A DNA stretch of 8,977 nucleotides from Solirubrobacterales bacterium. Its GTDB lineage: Bacteria > Actinomycetota > Thermoleophilia > Solirubrobacterales > Solirubrobacteraceae. Under the pieces are notes generated by a model. That model was not told the origin of the DNA, made no database searches, and saw only the letters and a list, made by a program, of their open reading frames with translations. The translations under genes were made by a program, and so were the position numbers. Where the stretch lies: NCBI GenBank assembly GCA_026392325.1, contig JAPLCH010000204.1, forward strand, positions 3,693 to 12,669, read 5' to 3'. Position 1 is the stretch's first letter. Each line of letters begins with the position of its first letter. Of the stretch, positions 1-6,712 are shown piece after piece.

Positions 1-375
1 GACATGAGCCGGCTCAACCTGAACGGAGCAGCCTTGACACATGCCACGCTGACCTGGGCCGACTTGAGTCACGCCGATCTTTACCGAGCTGACCTGACTG
101 GAACGACATTGAAGAACGTCAACCTTTGCGGTACGAAAATGCCGAATGGCGAAAGCCACCCGTGCGACGCTCCAAACTCCGGGCCAACGACTGGCCGCGA
201 AGCGCGTCCGCTGTCAGACGCAGCAAGCGGGCAGCAGCCTGATGCGCCGCGCACACCAGCCACACCAGCCTCTCCGACTGATCCGGCCGCTCCAACTAAT
301 CCGTCAGCTCCAGCTGTACCACCGGGCCCTTCCGATCCACTTGGCCGGCCACAAGGTCTCAAGTCAACGCCATGA
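1..375 (+). CDS. Pentapeptide-repeat protein, C-terminal part with Pro/Ala-rich tail (5' end outside window)
   Basis: The reading frame is open from base 1, with an Asp codon before the first in-window ATG at 4, so the gene probably begins upstream and only its end is seen. From the ATG, residues about 3-50 are consecutive five-residue units with Leu or a similar residue at the centre and small residues before it (for example LTWAD, LSHAD, LYRAD, LTGTT). This is the A(D/N)Lxx signature of a right-handed quadrilateral beta-helix. The repeat ends near MPNGES, a common way for such arrays to close. Residues about 54-123 are a low-complexity Pro/Ala/Thr/Ser tail with many AP, TP and SP dipeptides, probably disordered. 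Pentapeptide repeats are known as binding scaffolds; no enzymatic role is implied and the partner is unknown. The stop overlaps the next gene's ATG by four bases, which suggests translational coupling. Confidence 0.75.
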   Translation, partial: DMSRLNLNGAALTHATLTWADLSHADLYRADLTGTTLKNVNLCGTKMPNGESHPCDAPNSGPTTGREARPLSDAASGQQPDAPRTPATPASPTDPAAPTNPSAPAVPPGPSDPLGRPQGLKSTP

Positions 376-653
376 AGCTCTACACCTGCGGCCAGAAGTC
401 GGGAGGAGCAGCCCTGGGACACCCGTGTGGCCGTGCCGCCGCCGCACTGACAAAGGCCGGTTACGGGCCGACAATTGAGGTTGTGCCTGGTTACCGCCTG
501 CTTCCCTGGACCCGCAAAGGCAAGCGTGAACAGATCCGTGAGCTCACCGGGCAGGAGAACGTGCCCGTTCTTGTGCTCGACGATGGTGAGGCGATCGCGG
601 GAAGCGGAAACATCATCAAGTGGGCCAAGGCCCACCCCGCTTCCGCAAGCTGA
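372..653 (+). CDS. Stand-alone GST N-terminal (thioredoxin-fold) domain protein, glutaredoxin-like
   Basis: A 93-residue protein covering only the thioredoxin-like N-terminal domain of glutathione transferases. It starts MKLYTC, the first beta strand. Cys6 is followed by a Gly-rich loop and Cys19 in GHPC, then a helix (about 20-30). A second strand (EVVPGY) follows, then the cis-proline motif NVPVLVLDDG with Pro65, and a last helix entered by the GSGNI segment (about 77-85). The helical C-terminal GST domain is absent. Similar 80-95 residue proteins are, from memory, common in actinobacteria. Many actinobacteria use mycothiol instead of glutathione, so a redox or thiol-transfer role is more likely than classical glutathione conjugation; this is inference. 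The ATG at 372 overlaps the previous stop and has no clear Shine-Dalgarno sequence, so translation is probably coupled. The function of the pair is unknown. Confidence 0.85.
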   Translation: MKLYTCGQKSGGAALGHPCGRAAAALTKAGYGPTIEVVPGYRLLPWTRKGKREQIRELTGQENVPVLVLDDGEAIAGSGNIIKWAKAHPASAS

Positions 654-668
654 CCGACCCCGTCAGCT
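648..668. terminator. Candidate bidirectional terminator hairpin between convergent genes
   Basis: AGCTGAC (648-654) and GTCAGCT (662-668) form a perfect 7-bp inverted repeat around a 7-base loop. It covers the stop codon of the GST-like gene (651-653) and touches the stop of the opposing GMC gene (668-670). There is no T-tract on either side, so this is not a canonical intrinsic terminator. Its position in a 14-base convergent gap is the main support. Confidence 0.4.
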
Positions 669-2263
669 CAAGCTGAGAGTGGCACGGCTGAACGACCACG
701 GATCAGGTCGGCGGCCTTCTCACCAATCATGATCGTTGGCGCGTTCGTGTTGCCACCGGAAATGATCGGCATGACCGATGCGTCAGCAACACGCAGGCCT
801 TCAATCCCACGAACCTTCAGCTCTGGGTCCACAACAGCCATGTCGTCCTGGCCCATCCGGCAAGTTCCGACCGGGTGGTAAAGGAGCTCAACACGCTTGC
901 GGATGTCAGCCTCAATGTCAGAGTCCGTCTCCACACCCGACCCTGGGTAAATCTCACGGCCAAGCGCTGACTTCAATGGCTCGGTTGCAGCAATCTCACG
1001 GGAGAGTTTGACGCCGGCAACCAACGCGGCCATGTCTTCAGGTTCAGAGAGTGTGTTGGTAATGACTCGCGGCGCAGCCATCGGGTCAGTTGAGCGCAGG
1101 GTCAGCTCTCCACGACTCTTTGGCGACACGAGACAAGGCCCCAATGTGACCGAGTGCTCCTTGTACTCCTCAAACCCGTTTGCAGCGAAGAAGAGCGGGG
1201 CGAAGTGGTACTGAAGGTCAGCGGCTGGGAGACCTGGGCGCGAACGGACGAAGGCAAAGGCCTCCGCAACGGAGGTTGTGAGTGGACCCTTCTTTTGAAG
1301 CAGCCACTGGAGCATGTACTTGGGGTGTTCCGCATCAGCCAGCGTGCCTTGAATGATGGAGTCAAAGATCGTGACGATGTAAGGGTGGTCCTGCAGGTTC
1401 TTGCCAACGCCAGGAAGGTCGTGGCGAACCTGAACTCCAGCTGCTTGAAGGTCCGAGGCGGGACCAATACCGGCAAGCATCAGGATCTGCGGAGTGTTGC
1501 ACGTCCCAGCTGAGAGGATCACTTCCTGCGAGGCATGTGCCACGCGCTGGCGTCCGCGCTTGTCGCGGTAACGAACTCCCGTTACACGGTCACCGCTGAA
1601 CTCAAGACCGATCACCTGGGCGTGCTTGACAACCTCCACGTTCTGGCGCTTCATCGCCGGACGCAGGTAGGCATCGGCAGTGCTCCAGCGCCTGCCACCC
1701 TTCTGCGTCACTTGAACGGTTGAGCAACCATCCTGCTCTGGGCCGTTGTAATCCTTAATGCGTGGAATGCCGTTTGCCTCTGCAGCCTCAAGGAATCTCT
1801 CCGCAAAAGGGTTTGGGTCATGTGAGTCTTCAACCCGGACAGGCCCTCCTACTCCGTGGTATTCGGAGGCGCCGCGTGAGTTGTCCTCAGCGCGCATGAA
1901 GTACGGAAGTACGTCCTTCCAGCTCCAGCCAGTAGCACCCATCTGCTCCCAAGTGTCGTAGTCAAGAGAGCGGCCACGCACATAGAGCATCGCGTTCATT
2001 GAACTTGAGCCACCGAGCGCCTTGCCCCGGGGAAGGTAGATCTCCCGGTTGTCACAGAAGGGCTCCGGTTCAGTCTGGTAATTCCAATCGTGTTTGGTCT
2101 TGAACTGGTTTGGAAAAGCTGCCGGAATTGTGATGTTCGGATGGCGGTTGGATCCGCCAGCCTCGAGCACGGTCACACGACAGGAAGGGTCTTCTGAAAG
2201 ACGGTTGGCAACGGCGCAGCCGGCTGAACCGGCGCCCACGATTACGTAGTCAGCTGAATTCAT
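668..2263 (-). CDS. GMC-family FAD-dependent alcohol dehydrogenase (choline dehydrogenase/AlkJ-like)
   Basis: A complete GMC oxidoreductase of 531 residues from the ATG at 2263, normal for the family. The N-terminus carries the FAD Rossmann motif GAGSAG (residues 10-15), with Glu34 in LEAGG to bind the ribose. GMC signature 1 lies near residues 80-97 (GKALGGSSSMNA, then LYVRG). Signature 2 is GTCNTPQILMLAGIGP. The catalytic pair is His463 in YHPVGTCRMG and Asn507 in GGNTNAPTIMIGEKAADLI, and the whole C-terminus resembles BetA. These enzymes oxidise primary alcohols and usually pass electrons to a respiratory acceptor. Choline, aliphatic alcohols and polyethylene glycol are family substrates, and the sequence does not tell which applies here. 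No betaine aldehyde dehydrogenase or choline transporter is adjacent, so a betA call is not justified. In-frame starts at 2281 (ATG, 537 aa) and 2299 (GTG, 543 aa) are possible. I prefer 2263 because it places the Rossmann strand at the normal distance from the N-terminus. None has a good ribosome site. Confidence 0.93.
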   Translation of the reverse strand: MNSADYVIVGAGSAGCAVANRLSEDPSCRVTVLEAGGSNRHPNITIPAAFPNQFKTKHDWNYQTEPEPFCDNREIYLPRGKALGGSSSMNAMLYVRGRSLDYDTWEQMGATGWSWKDVLPYFMRAEDNSRGASEYHGVGGPVRVEDSHDPNPFAERFLEAAEANGIPRIKDYNGPEQDGCSTVQVTQKGGRRWSTADAYLRPAMKRQNVEVVKHAQVIGLEFSGDRVTGVRYRDKRGRQRVAHASQEVILSAGTCNTPQILMLAGIGPASDLQAAGVQVRHDLPGVGKNLQDHPYIVTIFDSIIQGTLADAEHPKYMLQWLLQKKGPLTTSVAEAFAFVRSRPGLPAADLQYHFAPLFFAANGFEEYKEHSVTLGPCLVSPKSRGELTLRSTDPMAAPRVITNTLSEPEDMAALVAGVKLSREIAATEPLKSALGREIYPGSGVETDSDIEADIRKRVELLYHPVGTCRMGQDDMAVVDPELKVRGIEGLRVADASVMPIISGGNTNAPTIMIGEKAADLIRGRSAVPLSA

Positions 2264-2265
2264 TT

Positions 2266-2278
2266 CGCGATCATCGCG
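2266..2278. promoter_or_regulatory. Perfect 13-base palindrome, candidate operator before the GMC gene
   Basis: CGCGAT-C-ATCGCG is a perfect 6+1+6 inverted repeat that ends three bases before the preferred GMC start (2263) in the 90-base divergent region shared with the lipase gene. It could bind a dimeric repressor or fold in the mRNA leader. If translation instead starts at 2281, it lies inside codons 2-6. No regulator gene is present in the window. Confidence 0.3.
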
Positions 2279-2340
2279 CATAAATGGCAATTGCGCCACC
2301 TCTGATGCTGTTCATTGTCGCCAAGGCATCCGCAACGGAG

Positions 2341-2346
2341 TATTCT
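2341..2346 (+). promoter_or_regulatory. Candidate -10 element of a leaderless promoter for the lipase gene
   Basis: TATTCT lies 7 bases before the ATG at 2354, which would place transcription initiation at or next to the A of the start codon. No convincing -35 is seen at normal spacing; TTGTCG at 2315-2320 would need a 20-base spacer. A GGAG at 2337-2340 is 13 bases from the ATG, too far for a normal ribosome site, which favours a leaderless start. Confidence 0.45.
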
Positions 2347-2353
2347 TCTAGCT

Positions 2354-3625
2354 ATGAAAGTGATACGCAGCACACAAACCCACCGCGCCGTCGCTCTTGC
2401 AGCCACCGCAGCGGTTCTGTCCCTGTCCCTCGTGTCCTCAGCCTCAGCGGCAACGCCGCCGGTCGGACCATCAACCGCGTCGTTCTACGCGCCAGCAGCC
2501 AGCAAGATCAAGGGTGGCAAGCATGGCGATGTGATCTGGTATCGCACGGCCCAGGCCGCGCTGAGCCTCACGAACGCCTCAAGGGTGATGAACGTCGTCT
2601 ACAAGTCCCAAGACTTGAAGGGCAAGAACATTCCGGTTTCCGGCACGGTCTGGATTCCCAAGGGAACTGCCCCAACCGGTGGTTGGCCAGTGATTTCATG
2701 GGGCCACGGGACCACAGGCTCAGCAGACATTTGCGCCCCATCGCGCATCGCCAACACGGTTTCCGGCAGCTACACGAGTTATGTGTTCCCACAGATCAAC
2801 GCTTGGCTCGCAGCTGGTTACGCGGTAACAATGTCTGACTATGAAGGACTCGGAACTCCCGGCGTCCATCATTGGCTCATCGGTCACTCAGAAGGACGTG
2901 GGATCATTGACATCGTCACAGCAGCGAAGAAGCTCGATACCCATGTGGGAACAAAGTGGATTGCAGCTGGCCACTCACAAGGAGGTCAGTCGGTTCTGTT
3001 TGCAGCCGCCGACGCAGCCAAGTGGGCACCATCGCTGCAGCTCAAGGGCGTAGCTGCTTACGCACCGGCAAACCACATGAAGACCACTGTCATCTTCGCA
3101 ACCGCTGCCATCAAGACTCCAAACGGTCTTTCTGGCCTTGGCGCGCTGCTACTGCGGACAGCGACGTTTGCCGATCCAACACTGAAGCTCGTGGACATCA
3201 TGAACCCAGCCGCCTATGCGCTGGCCGGTCAGCTTGAGACAAAATGCCTTGGTACTGACGGGCTCAGCTCCCCATCCAGCTTCGGACAGTTCGTCCCAGG
3301 CGACCTGATGAAGACTTGGACTGGCAGCACTTGGACATCACCAAAGGTGCTCAAGGGCCTGAACGCACTTGACAGCCCGGCCATCAATCCGTCTCCTAAG
3401 AACAACCCAAACCTTGTCTACACGGGACCGAAGCTGATCATGCAGGGCTCAATCGACTCAACGGTTCCAGCCTTCACCACGCAGGCACTGCGTGACGAGA
3501 TCAGCACTGCTGACGGGGCATCAACACTCACTTACCACGAGTACGCAGGCATTGACCACGGCGGAGTTGTGGCTGCTGGCGAAGCAGACGCAATCGCCTG
3601 GTTCGCAGCTCGATTCGCCAAGTAG
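2354..3625 (+). CDS. Secreted lipase/esterase of the LIP (secretory lipase) alpha/beta-hydrolase family
   Basis: A 423-residue secreted hydrolase. The ATG at 2354 gives a textbook signal peptide: basic N-region (MKVIRSTQTHR), hydrophobic core (12-27) and an ASA cleavage site near residue 32. In-frame codons back to 2315 would only add residues before it. WPVISWGHGTTG followed by a Cys in DICAPS is characteristic of the LIP family (the group of Candida antarctica lipase A). The nucleophile is Ser208 in GHSQGG. Asp368 in GSIDSTVP and His402 in GIDHGG complete the triad. Two Cys (in DICAPS and TKCLG) could form a disulfide. Family members hydrolyse triacylglycerols and other carboxyl esters outside the cell. 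The exact substrate is not shown, and broader ester or polyester activity is possible. It is divergent from the GMC dehydrogenase and followed by another secreted protein under its own promoter. Confidence 0.92.
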   Translation: MKVIRSTQTHRAVALAATAAVLSLSLVSSASAATPPVGPSTASFYAPAASKIKGGKHGDVIWYRTAQAALSLTNASRVMNVVYKSQDLKGKNIPVSGTVWIPKGTAPTGGWPVISWGHGTTGSADICAPSRIANTVSGSYTSYVFPQINAWLAAGYAVTMSDYEGLGTPGVHHWLIGHSEGRGIIDIVTAAKKLDTHVGTKWIAAGHSQGGQSVLFAAADAAKWAPSLQLKGVAAYAPANHMKTTVIFATAAIKTPNGLSGLGALLLRTATFADPTLKLVDIMNPAAYALAGQLETKCLGTDGLSSPSSFGQFVPGDLMKTWTGSTWTSPKVLKGLNALDSPAINPSPKNNPNLVYTGPKLIMQGSIDSTVPAFTTQALRDEISTADGASTLTYHEYAGIDHGGVVAAGEADAIAWFAARFAK

Positions 3626-3642
3626 AAAAGACAAAGGTTTTA

Positions 3643-3676
3643 TGGGGCGCCGGTTCAATGTTGGATCGGTGCCCCA
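3643..3676 (+). terminator. Stem-loop after the lipase gene, overlapping the next promoter
   Basis: TGGGGCGCCG (3643-3652) pairs with CGGTGCCCCA (3667-3676), giving 10 bp with one G-T wobble and a 14-base loop. An outer AAAGG/CCTTT pair can extend it across an internal loop. It begins 18 bases after the lipase stop, a typical terminator position. No strong T-tract follows, so termination efficiency is uncertain. The loop and right arm coincide with the -35 box and spacer of the downstream promoter. Confidence 0.5.
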
Positions 3677-3689
3677 AAGCCTTTACTCT
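3661..3689 (+). promoter_or_regulatory. Candidate leaderless promoter for the FG-GAP protein gene
   Basis: TTGGAT (3661-3666) and TACTCT (3684-3689) are separated by 17 bases, the optimal sigma-70-type spacing. The -10 ends 8 bases before the ATG at 3698, so transcription would start at the start codon. AGGTG at 3691-3695 is only 2 bases from the ATG and too close to act as a ribosome site. Confidence 0.5.
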
Positions 3690-3697
3690 TAGGTGAC

Positions 3698-5506
3698 ATG
3701 AGTATCCGCCCAATCCCAACCCTCGCCGCAGCTGTGATGCTTGGATCAATTGCGTTGGGGATGCTCCCCTCCACGGGCTCTGGCGCTGGAGAACCATCCG
3801 GACCAGGAACTGGCCCATGGAGTCTTGCCGCATTTGACTACAACGCAGACGGCAAGAAAGACATTGTTGTTTCCACAGGCGGTGGCAACACAATCCGTGT
3901 GCTGACCAACAACGTCAAGCCGTATGCATCTGGACAAACAGCAGTTGAAGGCCTGGACGGCATCAATCCGTTCCTTATCCCGGATGTTCCGTCATTTGGT
4001 GGCAGCACTCCCGCGGCAGTCACCACCGGAGATTTCAACAAGGATGGAACCCCCGAGATCGCCGTCGCCGACTCAGGCCAAGACCGCATCGTCACGATGA
4101 CCCCAGATTCGACAAACTCCATCTCTCAGATCAAGGGAACAGAGCGCGAATTCTTGGTCGGTGCCACCCCAACGCAGATAGCCACCGCTGACTTCAACGG
4201 TGACAAGTGCCTTGACCTCGCAACCGTTGACATCGGAGCTCGTGACTTCAGCGTCTCACTCGGAATGGGGCCTTACTTCGACGGACTTGATCCCAAGCCA
4301 GCTTCAGCCTTCCAACAGATCTCAGCTCCATGGCCGCAGACGTTCAAGATCCCGAATGGACTTGTGGTCGGCGATTTCAATGGCGACAAGAAGATCGACA
4401 TGGCCTCAGCCAACAGCGGTGACCGAACCGTTTCGATCCAGATTAACAAAGGCAACAACAAGAACTTCTCCAAGTCCTGTCCTCGGGATCCAACTTCCCC
4501 TCCCGATCCCAAGGACAACCCGGTGCGCGTTGGCTCACCAACATTCTCAGCGCTTGCCATTGGCGCGGGCTTCGCTCCAATTGACCTTGCCGGAGCCGAC
4601 TTCGACGGCAACAAGAAGATGGACCTCGTGACAGCCAGTAGCTTGACCGGCCAGGGAATCATCATCTACGCGAATCCAGGGAAGAAGTTCAAGGCCGCCT
4701 TCAAGCAGTCAGCCTTCTTCAACATTGGCAAGTGCGGCAGCGCCCCGATCATCCCCCAGGCGATCAGCACAGGTGACTGGAACGGCGATGGGAAACCAGA
4801 CATCTTCTTCGCCGACACGGCCTGTGATCGAATTGTCGTGTTCATCAATCTGGGCAAGAAGAAGTTCTCCCCGCCTCAATTCATTAAGGCGCCAGTCGAC
4901 TCAAGCCCCTCTGAAATTCTGATCGCAGACCTGAATGGTGACCGCAAGGGCGATCTCATCGTCTCTGAGAGCGACACCGACAAACTTGCAATCTGGTTCA
5001 GCAAGGGAACAAAAACGGTAAGCAAGAAGCTTCAGCTCGACTACCTCTACCGCGACCCGATCACCAAAGTTCCATCAATTGCGGAAACCGCTGGCCTTGT
5101 GAACTACGGACCCACACTGGCTGGCCTCACCGCTTCACTCCCCGTCGTCACAGTCTCCGGCAGTGACCCTGCCTGTGGCGCTACCGACATTGGAAGCCCG
5201 ATCTGCAAGCCGATAGCGGGAGACGAGCTGGACATCAGTGACGGAGTCTGGAATGGCGCAACCGCAGCGGACGACGCTGGCATTTCCTACTCGTACACGT
5301 ACACGTGGGAACGCTCACTTGATGGAACTTCATGGTCAGTTATCCCTGGCTACTTGGACTCGGCCACCAACGCCTACACCCTGACCCCATCTGATGTTGG
5401 CTTCAAGGTCCGGGCATGCGTCAGCGCTTACAGCGGCCAAGCGGGGGCCCGAATCAGATCGGTCTACCCAGCCTGCCCATTGCGGGTTCCACAGAAGACC
5501 AAGTAG
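3698..5506 (+). CDS. Secreted FG-GAP/VCBS seven-repeat beta-propeller protein with Ig-like C-terminal domain
   Basis: A 602-residue exported protein. Residues 1 to about 30 form a signal peptide (MSIRPIP, then a hydrophobic stretch around 8-23); the cleavage site is not obvious. Seven calcium-loop motifs of the D-x-N/D-x-D/N-G type follow, with first Asp at about residues 47, 112, 165, 226, 301, 360 and 411 (for example DFNKDGTPE, DFNGDKKID, DWNGDGKPD). Spacing is 51-75 residues. Seven such repeats match one closed integrin-alpha-like propeller. From about 485 to 595 the sequence changes to an Ig-like domain containing GDELDISDGVW, YTYTW and TLTPSDVGFKVRACVSA, similar to domains on actinobacterial and thermoleophilic surface proteins. 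There are eight Cys, four in the propeller region and four in the C-terminal domain, so disulfides are plausible. No LPXTG or terminal membrane anchor is seen. Likely roles are adhesion, surface binding or binding of a polymer substrate; none is demonstrated. Confidence 0.9.
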   Translation: MSIRPIPTLAAAVMLGSIALGMLPSTGSGAGEPSGPGTGPWSLAAFDYNADGKKDIVVSTGGGNTIRVLTNNVKPYASGQTAVEGLDGINPFLIPDVPSFGGSTPAAVTTGDFNKDGTPEIAVADSGQDRIVTMTPDSTNSISQIKGTEREFLVGATPTQIATADFNGDKCLDLATVDIGARDFSVSLGMGPYFDGLDPKPASAFQQISAPWPQTFKIPNGLVVGDFNGDKKIDMASANSGDRTVSIQINKGNNKNFSKSCPRDPTSPPDPKDNPVRVGSPTFSALAIGAGFAPIDLAGADFDGNKKMDLVTASSLTGQGIIIYANPGKKFKAAFKQSAFFNIGKCGSAPIIPQAISTGDWNGDGKPDIFFADTACDRIVVFINLGKKKFSPPQFIKAPVDSSPSEILIADLNGDRKGDLIVSESDTDKLAIWFSKGTKTVSKKLQLDYLYRDPITKVPSIAETAGLVNYGPTLAGLTASLPVVTVSGSDPACGATDIGSPICKPIAGDELDISDGVWNGATAADDAGISYSYTYTWERSLDGTSWSVIPGYLDSATNAYTLTPSDVGFKVRACVSAYSGQAGARIRSVYPACPLRVPQKTK

Positions 5507-5520
5507 CGCCTTCGCAGGCG
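5507..5520. terminator. Candidate bidirectional terminator hairpin between convergent genes
   Basis: CGCCT-TCGC-AGGCG is a perfect 5-bp GC-rich stem with a 4-base loop. It fills nearly all of the 15-base gap between the FG-GAP gene stop (5504-5506) and the opposing esterase stop (5522-5524). No T-tract follows in either direction. Position and symmetry suggest transcript-end formation for both genes, but the stem is short. Confidence 0.4.
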
Positions 5521-5521
5521 T

Positions 5522-6604
5522 CTACTGGCGAACGAAAGCTCGCAGGGAGCCAGTCAGCTCCAGAAATGCATCACGAGCCGCAGGTGACACGCCGCCCATG
5601 TGAGCGAAGCCATGGATCATGTTCGGGTACCTCCGCAGAAGTACATCTACGCCGGCAGCTTCAAGCTTTGACGCATAGGCCTCTCCCTCATCACGGAGAG
5701 GGTCGAAGCCAGCAGTCACGATGAACGCCGGCGCCAGACCCGAATGGTCGTCCGCACGGAACGGGGAGAGCCGAGCGTCAGCAAGATCTGGGGGATTTGG
5801 GCCTCCGTACTGCTGACCAAACCAGTCCATCAGATCGGAAGTGAGGAAGAAGCCCGTACCGAACAGCCCTTGGGACGGGTGCTTCTCCACCCAGTCGACC
5901 GTCGGGTAGATCAACAGCTGTGCGATAGGTGGGGGAGCAAGGCTCCGCGCAGTACCCATCGCGGTCACCGCGGCCAGGTTGGCCCCAGCACTGTCGCCAC
6001 CTACAAGGACCCGAGTGGGATCACTTCCCAAGTCGGCCGCGTTGGCAAGGGCCCAGTCAAAAGCTGCTCGCGCGTCATCCACAGCGGCAGGAAACGGATG
6101 CTCGGGGGCAAGGCGATAGTCCACAGCGAGAACATCAACCCCGGAGTGGAGGCAGATGGTTCGACAGACTGAGTCGTGAGAGTCAAGGTCACCGAGAACG
6201 AAGCCACCCCCGTGGAAGTAGACAAGGAGTGGATGCGGGCCGCCGAGCTCCGGAGTTGAGTAGAAGCGAGCACTAATCTCCCCGTCGCCACCATCAATCT
6301 TGAGGTTCCTGACACTCGCGACTCTGTCGGGAAGTCCTGCCCCGATAATCGACTGCCTGCGGAGCATTGCGCGCTCCCTGCCGATAGACATCCCCTCGGG
6401 CGAGCCTGCCCCGCCACGCTTCTCGACCAAAGCAAGAGTGAGCTGAATGGCCGGATCCAACGTCTGTCCATCACGCACCATCTTCTTCCCGCCGGAAAGT
6501 CTCAACTGGATGCTTGGAGGAAGCGCCGCAAGGCGTCTCGCAGCCGCTGCTTCCATCCGCATGGAGCGGTCCATCGGTGGGGCTGTTGGATCTCGTCTTG
6601 CCAT
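5522..6604 (-). CDS. Cytoplasmic esterase of the hormone-sensitive lipase family (bacterial family IV, LipN-like)
   Basis: A 360-residue alpha/beta-hydrolase from the ATG at 6604. It has the HSL hallmark HGGGF (residues 131-135) that forms the oxyanion hole, DYRLAPEHPFP (162-172), the nucleophile Ser205 in GGDSAGAN, Asp301 in GFDPLRDEG and His331 in MIHGFAH. There is no signal peptide, so it acts in the cytoplasm, typically on short to medium acyl esters. The N-terminal cap region with DGQTLDPAIQL resembles mycobacterial LipN-type proteins. I chose 6604 because GGGAG lies about 10 bases before it. An in-frame ATG at 6721 would give 399 residues but would overlap the divergent thioesterase start, and its added residues look unlike the family. 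ATGs at 6574 and 6562 are also possible. It is convergent with the FG-GAP gene and divergent from the thioesterase, so it is its own transcription unit. Confidence 0.92.
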   Translation of the reverse strand: MARRDPTAPPMDRSMRMEAAAARRLAALPPSIQLRLSGGKKMVRDGQTLDPAIQLTLALVEKRGGAGSPEGMSIGRERAMLRRQSIIGAGLPDRVASVRNLKIDGGDGEISARFYSTPELGGPHPLLVYFHGGGFVLGDLDSHDSVCRTICLHSGVDVLAVDYRLAPEHPFPAAVDDARAAFDWALANAADLGSDPTRVLVGGDSAGANLAAVTAMGTARSLAPPPIAQLLIYPTVDWVEKHPSQGLFGTGFFLTSDLMDWFGQQYGGPNPPDLADARLSPFRADDHSGLAPAFIVTAGFDPLRDEGEAYASKLEAAGVDVLLRRYPNMIHGFAHMGGVSPAARDAFLELTGSLRAFVRQ

Positions 6605-6679
6605 CTGTAGAACGCTCCCGTCAACAACGTGTGGGCGCAAGCGTACGGGAAGTGACCGAGCAAAGTGCGGCGTGGGCGA

Positions 6680-6692
6680 AGAGGTGACCTCT
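6680..6692. promoter_or_regulatory. Perfect 13-base palindrome, candidate operator in the esterase/thioesterase divergent region
   Basis: AGAGGT-G-ACCTCT is a perfect 6+1+6 inverted repeat. It ends 6 bases before the candidate -10 of the thioesterase gene, so it occupies the place where a -35 box and spacer would be, within the roughly 108-base region between the divergent starts. A dimeric regulator bound there could block or recruit RNA polymerase. No regulator gene is nearby, so the role is inferred from position. Confidence 0.35.
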
Positions 6693-6698
6693 GGCTGG

Positions 6699-6704
6699 TA
6701 CTTT
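6699..6704 (+). promoter_or_regulatory. Candidate -10 element of a leaderless promoter for the thioesterase-dehydrogenase pair
   Basis: TACTTT lies 8 bases before the ATG at 6713, the same arrangement as TACTCT before the FG-GAP gene. No recognisable -35 is present at 17-18 bases upstream (GCGAAG is there), so the promoter may depend on an activator or an extended element. Confidence 0.4.
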
Positions 6705-6712
6705 GCGTGGGC

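Noticed and set aside
180..372. Pro/Ala-rich tail as a frameshift artefact of the pentapeptide gene
   Set aside because: The frame stays open to an ATGA overlap with the next gene and no alternative frame continues pentapeptide repeats, so a genuine tail is the simpler reading.
81..635. Long minus-strand reading frame opposite the pentapeptide and GST-like genes
   Set aside because: It is antisense to two well-supported genes, has no recognisable domain and its composition follows the opposite strand.
668..2263. Calling the GMC enzyme betA (choline dehydrogenase)
   Set aside because: Motifs are shared with AlkJ and PEG dehydrogenases, and no betaine aldehyde dehydrogenase, BetI or choline transporter is adjacent.
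2315..2353. Lipase start upstream at 2315
   Set aside because: It would add 13 residues before a signal peptide that is complete from 2354.
6616..6650. Inverted repeat TCCCGT/ACGGGA in the esterase-thioesterase gap
   Set aside because: Only 6 bp separated by 23 bases, expected by chance in sequence of this composition.
6665..6712. Extended N-terminus of the thioesterase starting at 6665
   Set aside because: The added residues cover the palindrome and the -10 candidate and are not hotdog-like; the ATG at 6713 gives normal family length.
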